A DNA stretch of 53,735 nucleotides. Source: Pontibacter qinzhouensis (GTDB lineage: Bacteria; Bacteroidota; Bacteroidia; Cytophagales; Hymenobacteraceae). The notes under the pieces were generated by a model. That model had not been told where the DNA came from and did no database searches. It saw only the letters and a program-made list of their open reading frames with translations. The stretch lies in NCBI RefSeq assembly GCF_008017455.1, contig NZ_VRTY01000038.1, positions 1 through 53,735 of the forward strand, in the 5' to 3' direction. Of this stretch, positions 18,726-27,135 are shown piece after piece (position 1 is the first letter of the stretch; each line of letters starts with the position of its first letter). The translations under genes were made by a program, and so were the position numbers.

Positions 18726-19622
18726 TTTTTTGCGGCGTACGACATAGGCATCCAGCACAGGGTAAATAAACACACTCAGCAAAATAATGCCTGTTCCGTA
18801 ATAAAAGCCGTCAGATACCTGCTTGTGCTCGTTAAAAATTATCCAGGCTAGAATAATGCCATACACCGGTTCCAGATTCACCGTCAGGTTCATGGTGTAG
18901 GCTGTAATGCGCTGCATGAGCCGCACACCAGCTGTGTAGGCATACACGGTGCAAGCCAGCGAAAGTATGAGCAGGTACAGCCAGTCCATAGCCGTTAATC
19001 CAAAATCAAGGGTGCCACCTTCTGCAAAAAAAGTGGTATAGATCGGGAAGAAAATAACAGTGCCCAGGCAGGCTCCGGCCATTTCGTAGCAGGTGATGGT
19101 AGTGGAAGGCATTTTTTTTGCCAGCCCTGCATTTATGATCGTGAAAATAGAGGCCAGAAGGGCAGAAGTAACGGCCATGAGAATGCCAACGATGTTGTTG
19201 AACTCTGTTTCATGCTGAAAGATGACGTAAAGCCCCAGAATAATGAGCAGGCCAAGCAATATTTCATGGGCTTTTATGCGACTCTTGGTAAACAGCGGTT
19301 CCAGAAAGGCTGTCCATAGGCTGCAGGTAGCCATGCCTACCAAACAGATAGAAACGGAGGCTATGCGGGCAGAGGCAAAAAACAGCATCCAGTGCGCTGC
19401 GATCAGGAAGCCAACGCTAAACACGATGAGCCCCTGCCGGTTACCTAACCAGAACCTGGTGCCGCGATTGTAAATAATAAGGCCCAGTGCCAGTGCCGTG
19501 ATAATGGTGCGCAAAGCCACCAATTCCACAGCCGGAATGGTGATCAGTTTCCCCAGGATGGCCGTAAAGCCCCAGAGAAAGATGATGAAATGCAGTTCGA
19601 AATAATCGCGGAGGCGAGGCAT
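18681..19622 (-). CDS. EamA/DMT-family permease
   Basis: 313 residues with about ten transmembrane helices in two EamA repeats (first from FIIFLWGFTAILGKLI, second from GILMAVTSALLASIFTIIN). The drug/metabolite transporter superfamily exports metabolites; the substrate cannot be told here. It is translationally coupled to the LptF/LptG gene through a TAATG overlap at 19622 and is the last gene of tgt > lpt > eamA. Its C-terminus overlaps ispE by 45 bases on the opposite strand, with no terminator between. The tail after the last helix is basic (RRKKLK). Confidence 0.92.
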   Translation of the reverse strand: MPRLRDYFELHFIIFLWGFTAILGKLITIPAVELVALRTIITALALGLIIYNRGTRFWLGNRQGLIVFSVGFLIAAHWMLFFASARIASVSICLVGMATCSLWTAFLEPLFTKSRIKAHEILLGLLIILGLYVIFQHETEFNNIVGILMAVTSALLASIFTIINAGLAKKMPSTTITCYEMAGACLGTVIFFPIYTTFFAEGGTLDFGLTAMDWLYLLILSLACTVYAYTAGVRLMQRITAYTMNLTVNLEPVYGIILAWIIFNEHKQVSDGFYYGTGIILLSVFIYPVLDAYVVRRKKLKQPLPDQVIIGKD

Positions 19623-20695
19623 TAGCGAGGTATGTAGCGATAAAGTATAAACCCGATTCCTGTAAAAATAACAGTCGGGATCCAGGCCGCGATCATGGGG
19701 TCCATGTTGCCGACCTGGGCAAGGCTGCGGCTGGCAATTACAAAGATGATGAAGATAAAGGCCAGCACAAACCCGAGCGCAATCTGCACACCCACTCCGC
19801 CTCTGGCCTTACGGGCACTTACAATTACGCCGATTACGGTTAAAATAATAATAGCAAAGGGGTAGGTAAAGCGTTCGTACTTCTCTACCAGGTACAGCTC
19901 AATGTCGTCGGCACCACGTTCCTTTTTCTGGTTGATAAAAGCGTTCAGCTCCGGTAGCGTCATGGTCTGCTCCAGTTTATAGGTACTCTCAAAATCTTTG
20001 GGCCGCATGTTCAGCGTGGTATCGAGCTGGCCGCCTTTAAATATGGTTTCCTTTTCGCCATCGAAGGTGCGGAGGGTGTAGCTGTCCATGTGCCATTTCT
20101 CCTTTTCCACGTTCCATGAAATATAATTGGTGGTGAGTTTTTCGGTTAGATTGGTGCCGGTAATTCTTTCCAGGGCAAAGTTGTAGCCTATGTTGGAGTT
20201 GTTGTTGTAGTTCTCCATATAGGCGTAGGTGTCTGGTGCAATTTTCATATGAATATTACGACCATCGTATGTAAAGGGGCTCTTTACATACTTTACCTGA
20301 AAAGCCACCGTTTTTTTATTTGCATTCGGGATAACCCAACCAATAAGGGCAAACGTCATGGCGGCAATAAGGGCAGCCCCCATAGTATAAGGTACCAGCA
20401 ACCGTCTGAAACTAACCCCACTGCTCAGAATAGCCACGATCTCGGTATGCGACGCCAGTTTAGCGGTAACGAATACGGTAGCAATAAACACCGTAATCGG
20501 GCTGAGCATGTTGGCATAATACGGGATCAGGTTTACATAATACTCCAGGATTTCGGATACAGGCAGTTTGTGCTTAATAAAGTCGTCGTTTTTCTCTGTA
20601 AAATCAATCACACAGATTATAGCCACCAGTATCAGCACCACGAAAAAGAACGTGGTCAGAAATTTCTTCAGTATATACTTATCGAGAAGCTTCAC
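19622..20695 (-). CDS. LptF/LptG (YjgP/YjgQ) family permease
   Basis: 357 residues from a GTG start at 20693-20695, whose frame begins MKLLDKYILKKFLTTFFFV. The family builds the inner-membrane part of the lipopolysaccharide exporter. The usual layout is visible: three N-terminal helices (about residues 12-32, 55-80, 98-122), a periplasmic beta-jellyroll domain (about 130-265), and three C-terminal helices (FAIIILTVIGVIVSARKARGG, IALGFVLAFIFIIF, WIPTVIFTGIGFILYRYIP). It cannot be assigned to LptF versus LptG by eye. It lies 147 bases after tgt, separated by an inverted word repeat, and couples to the EamA gene. Confidence 0.93.
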   Translation of the reverse strand: MKLLDKYILKKFLTTFFFVVLILVAIICVIDFTEKNDDFIKHKLPVSEILEYYVNLIPYYANMLSPITVFIATVFVTAKLASHTEIVAILSSGVSFRRLLVPYTMGAALIAAMTFALIGWVIPNANKKTVAFQVKYVKSPFTYDGRNIHMKIAPDTYAYMENYNNNSNIGYNFALERITGTNLTEKLTTNYISWNVEKEKWHMDSYTLRTFDGEKETIFKGGQLDTTLNMRPKDFESTYKLEQTMTLPELNAFINQKKERGADDIELYLVEKYERFTYPFAIIILTVIGVIVSARKARGGVGVQIALGFVLAFIFIIFVIASRSLAQVGNMDPMIAAWIPTVIFTGIGFILYRYIPR

Positions 20696-20716
20696 TTTCT
20701 TTTAATTAAAAATTCA

Positions 20717-20838
20717 AAATTAGAAATTAGAAATTAAGCGGTAATGGTAGAATCAGATTAGGGCATGTCTAAATTCATAAAGCACTTAATGAATTAGGAT
20801 CTGTAGTCTCAGTTTCCACCATTTCTAATTTCTAATTC
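20717..20838. repeat. Inverted AATTAGA word repeats between tgt and lpt gene
   Basis: Left arm 20717-20736 is made of AAATTAG units, and right arm 20821-20838 of TCTAATT units, nearly perfect complements. They sit at the two ends of the tgt-lpt spacer, so the spacer can fold into a long hairpin. Confidence 0.7.
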
Positions 20839-20842
20839 ATTT

Positions 20843-21973
20843 TTACAAACGTGTCATCAGTTTCTTTACCATCAGGTCTTTCCAGTCGCGGAAAGTTCCT
20901 TTCAGAATCTGCTCGCGGGCCTGCTTTACCAGCCACAGGTAAAAAGTAAGGTTGTGCACGCTCGATATCTGAGCACCCAGCATCTCGGTGGAGTGCACCA
21001 GGTGGCGTAAATAGGCCTTACTGTAAAACGTACTCACATAGCCGCCTAGTTCCGCATCTATCGGGCTGAAGTCGTCGGCCCATTTTTTATTGCGAATGTT
21101 CACGATTCCTTGTGTGGTAAATAACATGCCGTTGCGGGCGTTTCGGGTGGGTAGTACACAATCGAACATATCTACACCCAGGGCTATGTTTTCGAGTATG
21201 TTGGCCGGAGTGCCTACGCCCATGAGGTAACGCGGCTTGTCGGCAGGCAGTATGTCGCATACCAGTTCCGTCATTTCGTACATCATCTCAGCGGGTTCGC
21301 CTACCGATAAGCCGCCAATAGCGTTGCCTGCGCGGCCAAAAGAAGCGATTGTTTCTGCTGACTTTACCCGCAGGTCTTTGTAGGTGCTGCCCTGCACAAT
21401 TGGGAAAAGCGTCTGGTTATAACCGTATTTCGGTTCGGTGCTGTCGAAACGGTCTACACAGCGCTGCAGCCAACGGTGCGTGCGGTCCATCGAGTTTTTG
21501 GCGTAGGTGTAGTCGCAGGGGTAGGGAGTACACTCATCAAAAGCCATAATAATGTCGGCCCCGATGGTACGCTGCGTGTCCATTACGTTTTCCGGGGTGA
21601 AGTTAAGGGTAGAGCCGTCTATGTGCGACTTAAACTTTACGCCTTCTTCTTTGATCTTGCGGGTGCCTGCCAGCGAGAAAACCTGGTAGCCGCCACTGTC
21701 GGTAAGTATTGGCCCGTTCCAGCCATTGAACTTGTGCAGGCCGCCTGCCCGCTCCAGCACATCGAGGCCGGGGCGCAGGTACAGGTGGTAGGTGTTGCCA
21801 AGTATGATCTTGGCTTTTATATCGTCGGTGAGTTCGCGCTGGTGCACCGCCTTTACGGTTCCTGCTGTACCAACCGGCATAAATATGGGCGTCTCGATGG
21901 TGCCGTGGTCGGTTTGCACCACACCCGCACGTGCCTTGGACTGTGTATCGTTTGCTACTAAAGTAAATTGCAT
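20843..21973 (-). CDS. tgt: Queuine tRNA-ribosyltransferase
   Basis: Exchanges guanine 34 for preQ1 in tRNAs with GUN anticodons. 376 residues, normal length, a TIM-barrel with the signatures MPVGTAGTVKAV, GNTYHLYLRPG, DSGGYQVFSL (catalytic Asp near residue 90), GGLSVGEP, YLMGVGTP and the nucleophile-containing FDCVLPTRNARNG. The C-terminal zinc site is atypical: the expected CxCxxC is replaced by AELGGYVSTFYSKAYLRHL, which has no cysteine, although the later histidine (SVHN) remains. It is the first gene of tgt > lpt > eamA and is preceded by a good promoter. Confidence 0.96.
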   Translation of the reverse strand: MQFTLVANDTQSKARAGVVQTDHGTIETPIFMPVGTAGTVKAVHQRELTDDIKAKIILGNTYHLYLRPGLDVLERAGGLHKFNGWNGPILTDSGGYQVFSLAGTRKIKEEGVKFKSHIDGSTLNFTPENVMDTQRTIGADIIMAFDECTPYPCDYTYAKNSMDRTHRWLQRCVDRFDSTEPKYGYNQTLFPIVQGSTYKDLRVKSAETIASFGRAGNAIGGLSVGEPAEMMYEMTELVCDILPADKPRYLMGVGTPANILENIALGVDMFDCVLPTRNARNGMLFTTQGIVNIRNKKWADDFSPIDAELGGYVSTFYSKAYLRHLVHSTEMLGAQISSVHNLTFYLWLVKQAREQILKGTFRDWKDLMVKKLMTRL

Positions 21974-22067
21974 AAGAAAAAGAATGTAGGCGTATACTCA
22001 CAAAAACAACGCCACATAGCGGCAAAAGCAAAAGCCACTGCCTGGTTAAATAAAAAAACAGAACCGG

Positions 22068-22097
22068 CAAAGATACGAAGTAGCAGCGCAGGCACAA
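22068..22097 (-). promoter_or_regulatory. Bacteroidota promoter for tgt
   Basis: Minus strand: TTG, 19 bases, TATCTTTG. Both boxes and the spacing match the Bacteroidota vegetative consensus, about 95 bases upstream of the tgt ATG. Confidence 0.6.
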
Positions 22098-22250
22098 GGC
22101 GCAAAACACAAGTTACCTCACTTTTTTAATCAGGCTGAAAAGTAGCGTGCGCCTAAATTTAAAATGCAGGGAGAAGTGCTGGCGCAAGTAAACTTATGTA
22201 AGGTGGCGCTTCGGAAATGGCAGGAGAATAGCTACTTTTGAGGATGAAAA

Positions 22251-22370
22251 GGTTGAGTTGTTAAATGGTTGCATGGTTGATCTGTGCTTTAAAAGGATTA
22301 ACCATTTAACAATTTAACCATTTAGCAATTTAACCATTCAGCCATTTAACAATTCAACCATTTAACCAAT
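22251..22370. repeat. Inverted AACCATTT-type octad word repeats
   Basis: The right part (22299-22370) is a clear period-8 run: AACAATTT, AACCATTT, AGCAATTT, AACCATTC, AGCCATTT, AACAATTC, AACCATTT. The left part (22251-22280) carries the complement (GTTGAGTTGTTAAATGG). It ends 9 bases before the glycosyltransferase start. Confidence 0.75.
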
Positions 22371-22378
22371 AACAAGTA

Positions 22379-23482
22379 TTGATTCCACTAATACTCCTGG
22401 CGGTACTGGCAGCCTGCGTGCTGGTGCAGTTTTACTTTGCCTACTTCTATTTTATGCCGCTCGTAAGGCACAACGACCCTGAAACCAGTCAGAAGGTGCC
22501 TGTTTCTGTTATTGTGGCAGCGCATAACGAGCTGGAGAACCTAATGGCGCTGGTGCCGATGCTGCTGGACCAGGACTACCCTGAATTTGAGGTGCTGGTG
22601 GTAAACGATCGGTCTGAAGACGATACCGAGTTTTACCTCTACGAACTTGAAAAGCAATTTCATAACTTCCGGGTCGTTACTATTAAAAAAACACCCGAAT
22701 ACCTCAATGCTAAAAAGTATGCCTTGGCGCTTGGCATCAGGGCTGCCAAATACGAGCACATTCTTTTTACCGATGCCGACTGCCGCCCGTGCAGCCTGCA
22801 CTGGATCGATAAAATGCAAAGTGGCTATGGCACAGGCGCTGATGTGGTGCTGGGTTATTCTCCGTATTTAAAAAGTAAAGGATTTTTAAATCATCTTATC
22901 CGATATGAAACCTTACTGACCGGAATTCAGTATCTGTCTCATGCAAACAAAGGGTACGCTTACATGGGAGTAGGACGAAATTTGTCTTATACCAAGGCGT
23001 GTTTTTTTAGAAACAAAGGATTTGCATCGCATATCAGAACACTAGGCGGTGACGATGATCTGTTTGTTCGCGATGCTGTCAGAAACAGTAAAGTAGGCAT
23101 TGTAATCGATAAAGAGGCCCACACAGAAAGTATTCCCAAAAAGACGTTTCGGGAGTGGCTAACGCAGAAGAGAAGGCACATGGCGGCAGGCAGGCAGTAC
23201 ACAGCCGGCACCAAAAGAAGAATTGGATCTTTTTTGGCTGCTAACATCCTTTTTTACGTACTGTCTATTATTGTTCTTGCTTTGAGCAACCAATTACTTA
23301 TATTGGCTGCCATTGTTGGCCTGCGGTACGCGTTTCTTATACCGGTTTACATGCTTTCTGCACGCAGGCTGCAAGAAAAAATTTCATTGCCACTATTACC
23401 TGTTTTGGACCTAGTCTATTTTTTCAACTACCTGCTCCTTGGGGTATCTGTATTACTGTATAAAAAGATCAGATGGAAGTAA
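22379..23482 (+). CDS. Membrane glycosyltransferase, family 2
   Basis: 367 residues from a TTG start, needed to include the N-terminal helix (LILLAVLAACVLVQFYFAYF); the first ATG would start after it. The GT-A core spans about residues 40-240: VSVIVAAHNELENL, VLVVNDRSEDDT, the metal-binding DxD in FTDADCRPC, a GGDDDLF motif, and the QKRRH acceptor motif. Two to three C-terminal helices (LAANILFYVLSIIVLAL, YAFLIPVYMLSA, YFFNYLLLGVSVLLYKKI) anchor it. This layout fits polymerising or lipid-linked-sugar transferases; the product is unknown. It overlaps the sigma factor gene by 10 bases. That the second half is AT-richer than the first was judged by eye. Confidence 0.9.
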   Translation: MIPLILLAVLAACVLVQFYFAYFYFMPLVRHNDPETSQKVPVSVIVAAHNELENLMALVPMLLDQDYPEFEVLVVNDRSEDDTEFYLYELEKQFHNFRVVTIKKTPEYLNAKKYALALGIRAAKYEHILFTDADCRPCSLHWIDKMQSGYGTGADVVLGYSPYLKSKGFLNHLIRYETLLTGIQYLSHANKGYAYMGVGRNLSYTKACFFRNKGFASHIRTLGGDDDLFVRDAVRNSKVGIVIDKEAHTESIPKKTFREWLTQKRRHMAAGRQYTAGTKRRIGSFLAANILFYVLSIIVLALSNQLLILAAIVGLRYAFLIPVYMLSARRLQEKISLPLLPVLDLVYFFNYLLLGVSVLLYKKIRWK

Positions 23483-24081
23483 ATAAACAATTCTCTGCAA
23501 AAGCTAAACACGATTTCAAGCTAATTCAGGCAGCTGTAGAAGAAAACGATGAGAAAGCATATGCCGAGTTAATGAGTATCTATAAAAAGCCTGTTTACCA
23601 CGTGGTGCTCAAAATGGTACGTAACGCCGACGATGCCGAAGACCTGACGATAGAAGCCTTTGCCAAAGCGTTTCGGAATCTGCACAAGTTTAACCCGGAG
23701 TATGCCTTCAGTACCTGGTTGTTCCGGATCGCCACCAACAACTGCATCGACTTTATTCGCAAGAACAGGATTAAAACGATGAGCATCGACTCGGCCATAA
23801 AAATCGACAACGGCGACGAGATCACAATCGACTTCAAAGACAAGAACCTTAACCCACAGGAAGAGGCTATCAAGAACCAGAAGATCGAGATTATGCAATA
23901 TGTGGTAGCCAAGCTGCCAGAAAAATACCAGCGCCTGGTAACATTGCGCTACTTTAACGAGCTGAGCTATGAAGAAATTGCTACGGAACTAAACGCGCCA
24001 CTCGGCACCGTAAAAGCCCAGCTGCACCGTGCCCGCGAACTGCTCTACGACATGGTTAAAAACAAAAAACATCTTATTTAG
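23473..24081 (+). CDS. ECF-type RNA polymerase sigma factor
   Basis: 202 residues. Sigma region 2 lies at about residues 35-105 (VVLKMVRNADDAEDLTIEAFAKAFRNLHKF, then FSTWLFRIATNNCIDFIRK), and region 4 at about 145-198 (LPEKYQRLVTLRYFNELSYEEIATELNAPLGTVKAQLHRARELL). The linker between them is longer and more acidic than in minimal ECF factors. No anti-sigma gene is adjacent. Its start codon lies inside the end of the glycosyltransferase gene, so the two are coupled and the sigma factor may be controlled through that transcript. It is followed by a terminator about 100 bases downstream. Its target genes cannot be told. Confidence 0.94.
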   Translation: MEVNKQFSAKAKHDFKLIQAAVEENDEKAYAELMSIYKKPVYHVVLKMVRNADDAEDLTIEAFAKAFRNLHKFNPEYAFSTWLFRIATNNCIDFIRKNRIKTMSIDSAIKIDNGDEITIDFKDKNLNPQEEAIKNQKIEIMQYVVAKLPEKYQRLVTLRYFNELSYEEIATELNAPLGTVKAQLHRARELLYDMVKNKKHLI

Positions 24082-24185
24082 ATTAGATGTTAGATAATAG
24101 ATTTTAGATAGTAGACATTCAGGGAAAAGCATTTGAACTTTCCTGCTGTTTTAAAGATTTTGGATTAAGGTTGATTATTGGTTAG

Positions 24186-24222
24186 AAGCCCCTGCCGCAC
24201 TCGTTGTGGTAGGGGCTTTGCC
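24186..24222 (+). terminator. Terminator after sigma factor
   Basis: AAGCCCCT pairs with AGGGGCTT, extended inward through GCCGCA/TGTGGT with wobble pairs, followed by a weak T-rich tail. Confidence 0.65.
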
Positions 24223-24246
24223 TTTTGTGCCCATAAGAGGCTTCGA

Positions 24247-24303
24247 ACCCTTGACACTTTTAGTTCTGAAACTCTTCGGAAGGCCATTTTCATTAGAATA
24301 ATT
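24247..24303 (+). repeat. 57-bp dispersed intergenic repeat, copy 5
   Basis: Starts ACCCTTGACAC, core CTCTTCGGAAGGCC, ends TTTTCATTAGAATAATT. Its last 30 bases are identical to copy 4 except at the core's first two positions. Confidence 0.9.
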
Positions 24304-24444
24304 GCTGGTTGCTGGTTGTTAAATGGTTGATATAGCTATAATTCTATGAAACCGCCAAATTTATAAATCCTAATTCAGACAAGAAATCCTAATTCAGACA
24401 AGAAGTCTAGTATCAAACATCTAGCGTCTAAGATCTTTAAAAGT

Positions 24445-24474
24445 CTCCGGAAGGCTAAAATCGTTACATTAATT
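24445..24474 (+). repeat. Partial, decayed copy of the 57-bp repeat (copy 6)
   Basis: CTCCGGAAGGCTAAAATCG then TTACATTAATT resembles the 3' half of the element. The ACCCTTG end is missing. Confidence 0.45.
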
Positions 24475-24531
24475 TGGCGCTGCCCCAGAGTTTATCGTGG
24501 CTGCTGCGTAACATCAATCAGGAAGTATTAG

Positions 24532-24539
24532 TACTTTTG
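24532..24539 (+). promoter_or_regulatory. Bacteroidota -7 element for rsmG
   Basis: TACTTTTG matches TAnnTTTG, 33 bases before the rsmG ATG. No clear -33 box is visible. Confidence 0.45.
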
Positions 24540-24572
24540 CAACTGACAGTTTAACTACAAAACTATAGAAAG

Positions 24573-25211
24573 ATGCCCCACACTACCGCCATCCGTACCT
24601 TGCTTTCAGGTTATTTCCCGGAACTGACAGAAGACCAGTTGGCTAAATATGAACAGTTAGGAGAGCTGTACCAGGAGTGGAATGAGAAGATTAACGTGAT
24701 CTCGCGCAAAGACATGGAGCAACTGGGGGTGCATCATATGCTGCACTCGCTGGGTATTGCCAAAGTAGTGCAGTTTCCGGCCCATACGCATGTGCTCGAT
24801 GTGGGTACGGGAGGCGGTTTGCCCGGCTTGCCGCTGGCTATCATGTTTCCGGAGGTGCGGTTCCACCTGGTAGATTCAATCGGTAAAAAGATACACGTGG
24901 TGCAGGAAATTGCCCGTGAACTGCACCTGCAGAACGTAACGGCCGCACACACCCGCGCCGAGCAGGTGCGCGAGAAGTTCGATTTTGTAGTGAGCCGCGC
25001 CGTAACCCGACTAGCCAACTTCTACCCCTGGATCGCCAACAGCTTTAAGAAAAACGACTTGCCCACCAAAGGCCTCTACTACCTGAAAGGTGGCGACCTG
25101 GCAGAAGAGATTGCAGAATCCGGGCTGATAACAAATGTGTATGACCTGAAGGCTTATTTCAGCGAAGAGTTTTTCGAAACCAAGAAAGTAGTTTACGTGC
25201 CACTGCCGTAG
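24573..25211 (+). CDS. rsmG: 16S rRNA (guanine527-N7)-methyltransferase
   Basis: Methylates G527 of 16S rRNA using SAM. 212 residues, the normal length. Signatures: EWNEKINVISRKDMEQLGVHHMLHSL before the Rossmann core, the SAM loop VLDVGTGGGLPGLPLAI near residue 70, HLVDSIGKKIHVVQE, and VSRAVTRLANFYPW, which carries the family's SRA motif. The start is an ATG 33 bases below a good -7 box. It is monocistronic: upstream is a 491-bp spacer and downstream a convergent gene. Very secure. Confidence 0.97.
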   Translation: MPHTTAIRTLLSGYFPELTEDQLAKYEQLGELYQEWNEKINVISRKDMEQLGVHHMLHSLGIAKVVQFPAHTHVLDVGTGGGLPGLPLAIMFPEVRFHLVDSIGKKIHVVQEIARELHLQNVTAAHTRAEQVREKFDFVVSRAVTRLANFYPWIANSFKKNDLPTKGLYYLKGGDLAEEIAESGLITNVYDLKAYFSEEFFETKKVVYVPLP

Positions 25212-25393
25212 GCTTCGCCAAATTAAAAATTAGAATTATGTCTGGTGGTTGCAGAGGAAATTACCCTTCAGCAGCCAGCCGCATAATAGCTTTACCCTGA
25301 CAGATCAACTATCTTTTAACCTGCTAAGGTAAGCATTTATCATAGCACAAGCTTTTTTTTGCAGCATAAGGGAGCATCTTTGATCTTCATAAT

Positions 25394-25424
25394 TTACCCA
25401 TCTCCAAATCTCCAAATCTAAAAC
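25394..25424. repeat. CTCCAAAT-type word repeat
   Basis: CATCTCCAAATCTCCAAATC, an 8-base word twice, just past the stop of the YheT-like gene. A related run is at about 40813. Confidence 0.4.
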
Positions 25425-26374
25425 CTTTCTTCCAGCAGAAACTGCACTGCCCTGATCTCTGAATAATAGATATTGTTGCGGAAGTCGATGGCGAAACCAA
25501 CATGGCCACCAGTAGCAGGAGCTTCGAAATGGAAGTTCGGGTTCAGCTCTGCTTCCTGCACCGGGAAACAGGAGTTTGCCAGAAACGGGTCGTTCTTGGC
25601 ATTAACGAGCAGAGTAGGTATTCGGATGTTCTTCAGGAACTGCTTGGAGCTGGAGCGGGCATAGTAATCGTCGGCACTCTTAAAGCCGTGCAGGGGTGCC
25701 GTAAAGCGCTCATCGAACTCCGGGAAAGACCACAAGGGGTTATAGCCGCTCAGATCTACTTTGTCTGGAAACAACTCACGTTTCTGTGCCAGCTTTAGCT
25801 CCAGCGATTTCAGGAACCTGCGGCTGTAGATTTTTGAGATCCGTTGGGCAGAGCTTTTGAGGTCTACAGGTACCGAAAACACAGCAGCCCGCTTTACCTG
25901 CTCCGGCACCTGGTCTGGCGCTTCGCCCAGGTACTTCAGGGTAATGTTGCCGCCTGCGCTAAACCCGACCAGGAAGATGGTGCTGTAGCGGCCGGTCCCG
26001 AGGGCATAGTTCACGACAAAGTCAAGATCGTCGGAGGCGCCGAGGTGGTAGGAGCGGAGCAGTTTGTTGGGCTCCCCGCTACAGCTCCTGTAGTTCCAGG
26101 CCAGGGCATCTACACCTTTTTGGTTAAAAGCTCTTACCATGCCTTTTATATAAGAACGCTCCGAATCTCCTTCCAGCCCATGCGATAAAATAACTACTGC
26201 TTCAGCGCCTACCACCGACCAGTCCAGGTCTATAAAATCGTTGTCGGGTGTTGGTACCCTTTCCCGTTTATAGTGCACGCCCGGCACCTGCCGGAACAAG
26301 CCGGGTAGTATAGTTTGTAAATGCCCATTAAGAAGATAGAACGGAGGCTTATAAAGAGACGGAACAAGAGGCAT
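25418..26374 (-). CDS. Alpha/beta hydrolase, YheT family
   Basis: 318 residues. The family start YLLNGHLQTILPGLFR and the downstream DFIDLDWSV are characteristic of YheT/ABHD1-3-type hydrolases. The alpha/beta core shows the oxyanion region VVILSHGLEGDSERSYIKGM, the nucleophile elbow GFSAGGN near residue 151, the acidic residue in VNAKNDPFL, and the histidine in TGGHVGFA. Bacterial YheT proteins are putative esterases; the substrate is unknown. It is monocistronic, divergent from the small lipoprotein gene and convergent with rsmG. Confidence 0.92.
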   Translation of the reverse strand: MPLVPSLYKPPFYLLNGHLQTILPGLFRQVPGVHYKRERVPTPDNDFIDLDWSVVGAEAVVILSHGLEGDSERSYIKGMVRAFNQKGVDALAWNYRSCSGEPNKLLRSYHLGASDDLDFVVNYALGTGRYSTIFLVGFSAGGNITLKYLGEAPDQVPEQVKRAAVFSVPVDLKSSAQRISKIYSRRFLKSLELKLAQKRELFPDKVDLSGYNPLWSFPEFDERFTAPLHGFKSADDYYARSSSKQFLKNIRIPTLLVNAKNDPFLANSCFPVQEAELNPNFHFEAPATGGHVGFAIDFRNNIYYSEIRAVQFLLEERF

Positions 26375-26506
26375 AGGAAATAATCAAATAAATCTAAAAT
26401 TGTATTTATTTATGAAATACGGCTATATTGACTTTATGAGCACAATTAGTATATCAATATTTTGTTTTAATCGTATCTTAATGAACACTAAAAGCTACAT
26501 GAACTT

Positions 26507-26899
26507 ATGAAAATAGAAGCCATATTTAAAACCATATTTTTTGCACTTGCATTGGGTGCTTTCATGTTCTCCTGCGAGCAGGAAAACAGTAACCAGACTG
26601 CTTCGGAAGCAGAAGTGGTTAAAGTAGAAACCGATACAGACGTATCATACAACCAAGGAGAAGCTGAGAGAGAATACAACGATTTTTCTGCCTGGGTTAA
26701 TAACTCTTCTTCCAGAGCCGAAAATGCTACTGAAGCAGAGTGGAAAGAGATGAAGCAGGAGTACAAAGATAAGGAAGCGGAACTGGAAACAAAAAGCGCC
26801 TCCTGGGACGATAAAACCCGGCAGGAATGGAAAGACCTGAAAGATAGTTGGAAACAAACAGAAGAGAAGGCGGAGGCACGGTTGAAAAAGAACCGTTGA
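26507..26899 (+). CDS. Small lipoprotein with acidic helical body
   Basis: 130 residues. Signal peptide II: IFKTIFFALALGAFMFSC, with lipid-modified Cys near residue 23, followed by EQEN, acidic as in Bacteroidota surface-export signals. The mature part is very rich in Glu, Lys and Ser and predicted helical, with Trp-centred repeats of about 20 residues (FSAWVNNSSS, EAEWKEMKQEYKDKEAEL, KSASWDDKTRQEWKDLKDSW), as in small CsbD-like or coiled-coil envelope proteins; no named family is certain. It ends in KKNR and is followed by a hairpin terminator. Probably an outer-membrane-attached structural or stress protein. Confidence 0.8.
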   Translation: MKIEAIFKTIFFALALGAFMFSCEQENSNQTASEAEVVKVETDTDVSYNQGEAEREYNDFSAWVNNSSSRAENATEAEWKEMKQEYKDKEAELETKSASWDDKTRQEWKDLKDSWKQTEEKAEARLKKNR

Positions 26900-26923
26900 T
26901 AGTGCTCACATTTGCGTACAGAC

Positions 26924-26963
26924 CAGAGCTGCTGTGGCCATAGAGCTGTAGCAGCTCTGTTTT
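26924..26963 (+). terminator. Terminator after small lipoprotein
   Basis: CAGAGCTGCT pairs with AGCAGCTCTG (10 bp) followed by TTTTGTTT. Confidence 0.75.
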
Positions 26964-27051
26964 GTTTATAACGCTTGTTTTTGCCAAAACATCTTGTTTT
27001 CTTTGTACCAGCAAACTGCAAAGGACGTTTGGAATTTTATCCGGTAAAAGC

Positions 27052-27083
27052 TTTGCATTTTAGTTGAAAACATAATACCTTTG
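27052..27083 (+). promoter_or_regulatory. Bacteroidota promoter for rpsT
   Basis: TTTG, exactly 20 bases, TACCTTTG: a full match to the Bacteroidota vegetative promoter, 53 bases before the rpsT ATG. The best promoter in the window. Confidence 0.75.
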
Positions 27084-27135
27084 CAAACTCATTTACGGAT
27101 AGGAACAAAGAATTTAATTTTATATTTGAAATAAT

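Larger units (their letters stand above)
21974..22378. other. Spacer between tgt and glycosyltransferase
   Basis: 405 bp between divergent genes. It holds the tgt promoter (22068-22097) and an inverted pair of octad word repeats (22251-22370) up to the glycosyltransferase start. A lone TACTTTTG at 22233-22240 could be a -7 box for the plus-strand gene. Confidence 0.5.
24083..24437. repeat. Inverted ATCTA-type word repeats flanking a spacer
   Basis: Left 24083-24120 has TTAGATG, TTAGATA, ATAGATT, TTAGATA, GTAGACA words. Right 24400-24437 has the complementary AAGTCTAGTATC, AACATCTAGCGTCTAAGATC. Terminator and 57-bp repeat lie between them. Confidence 0.55.
24082..24572. other. Spacer between sigma factor and rsmG
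   Basis: 491 bp with inverted ATCTA word repeats at both sides (24083-24120 and 24400-24437), a terminator (24186-24222), a complete 57-bp repeat (24247-24303), a partial one (24445-24474), a doubled short run (TCCTAATTCAGACAAGAA twice at about 24366-24402) and a -7 box for rsmG. Confidence 0.55.
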
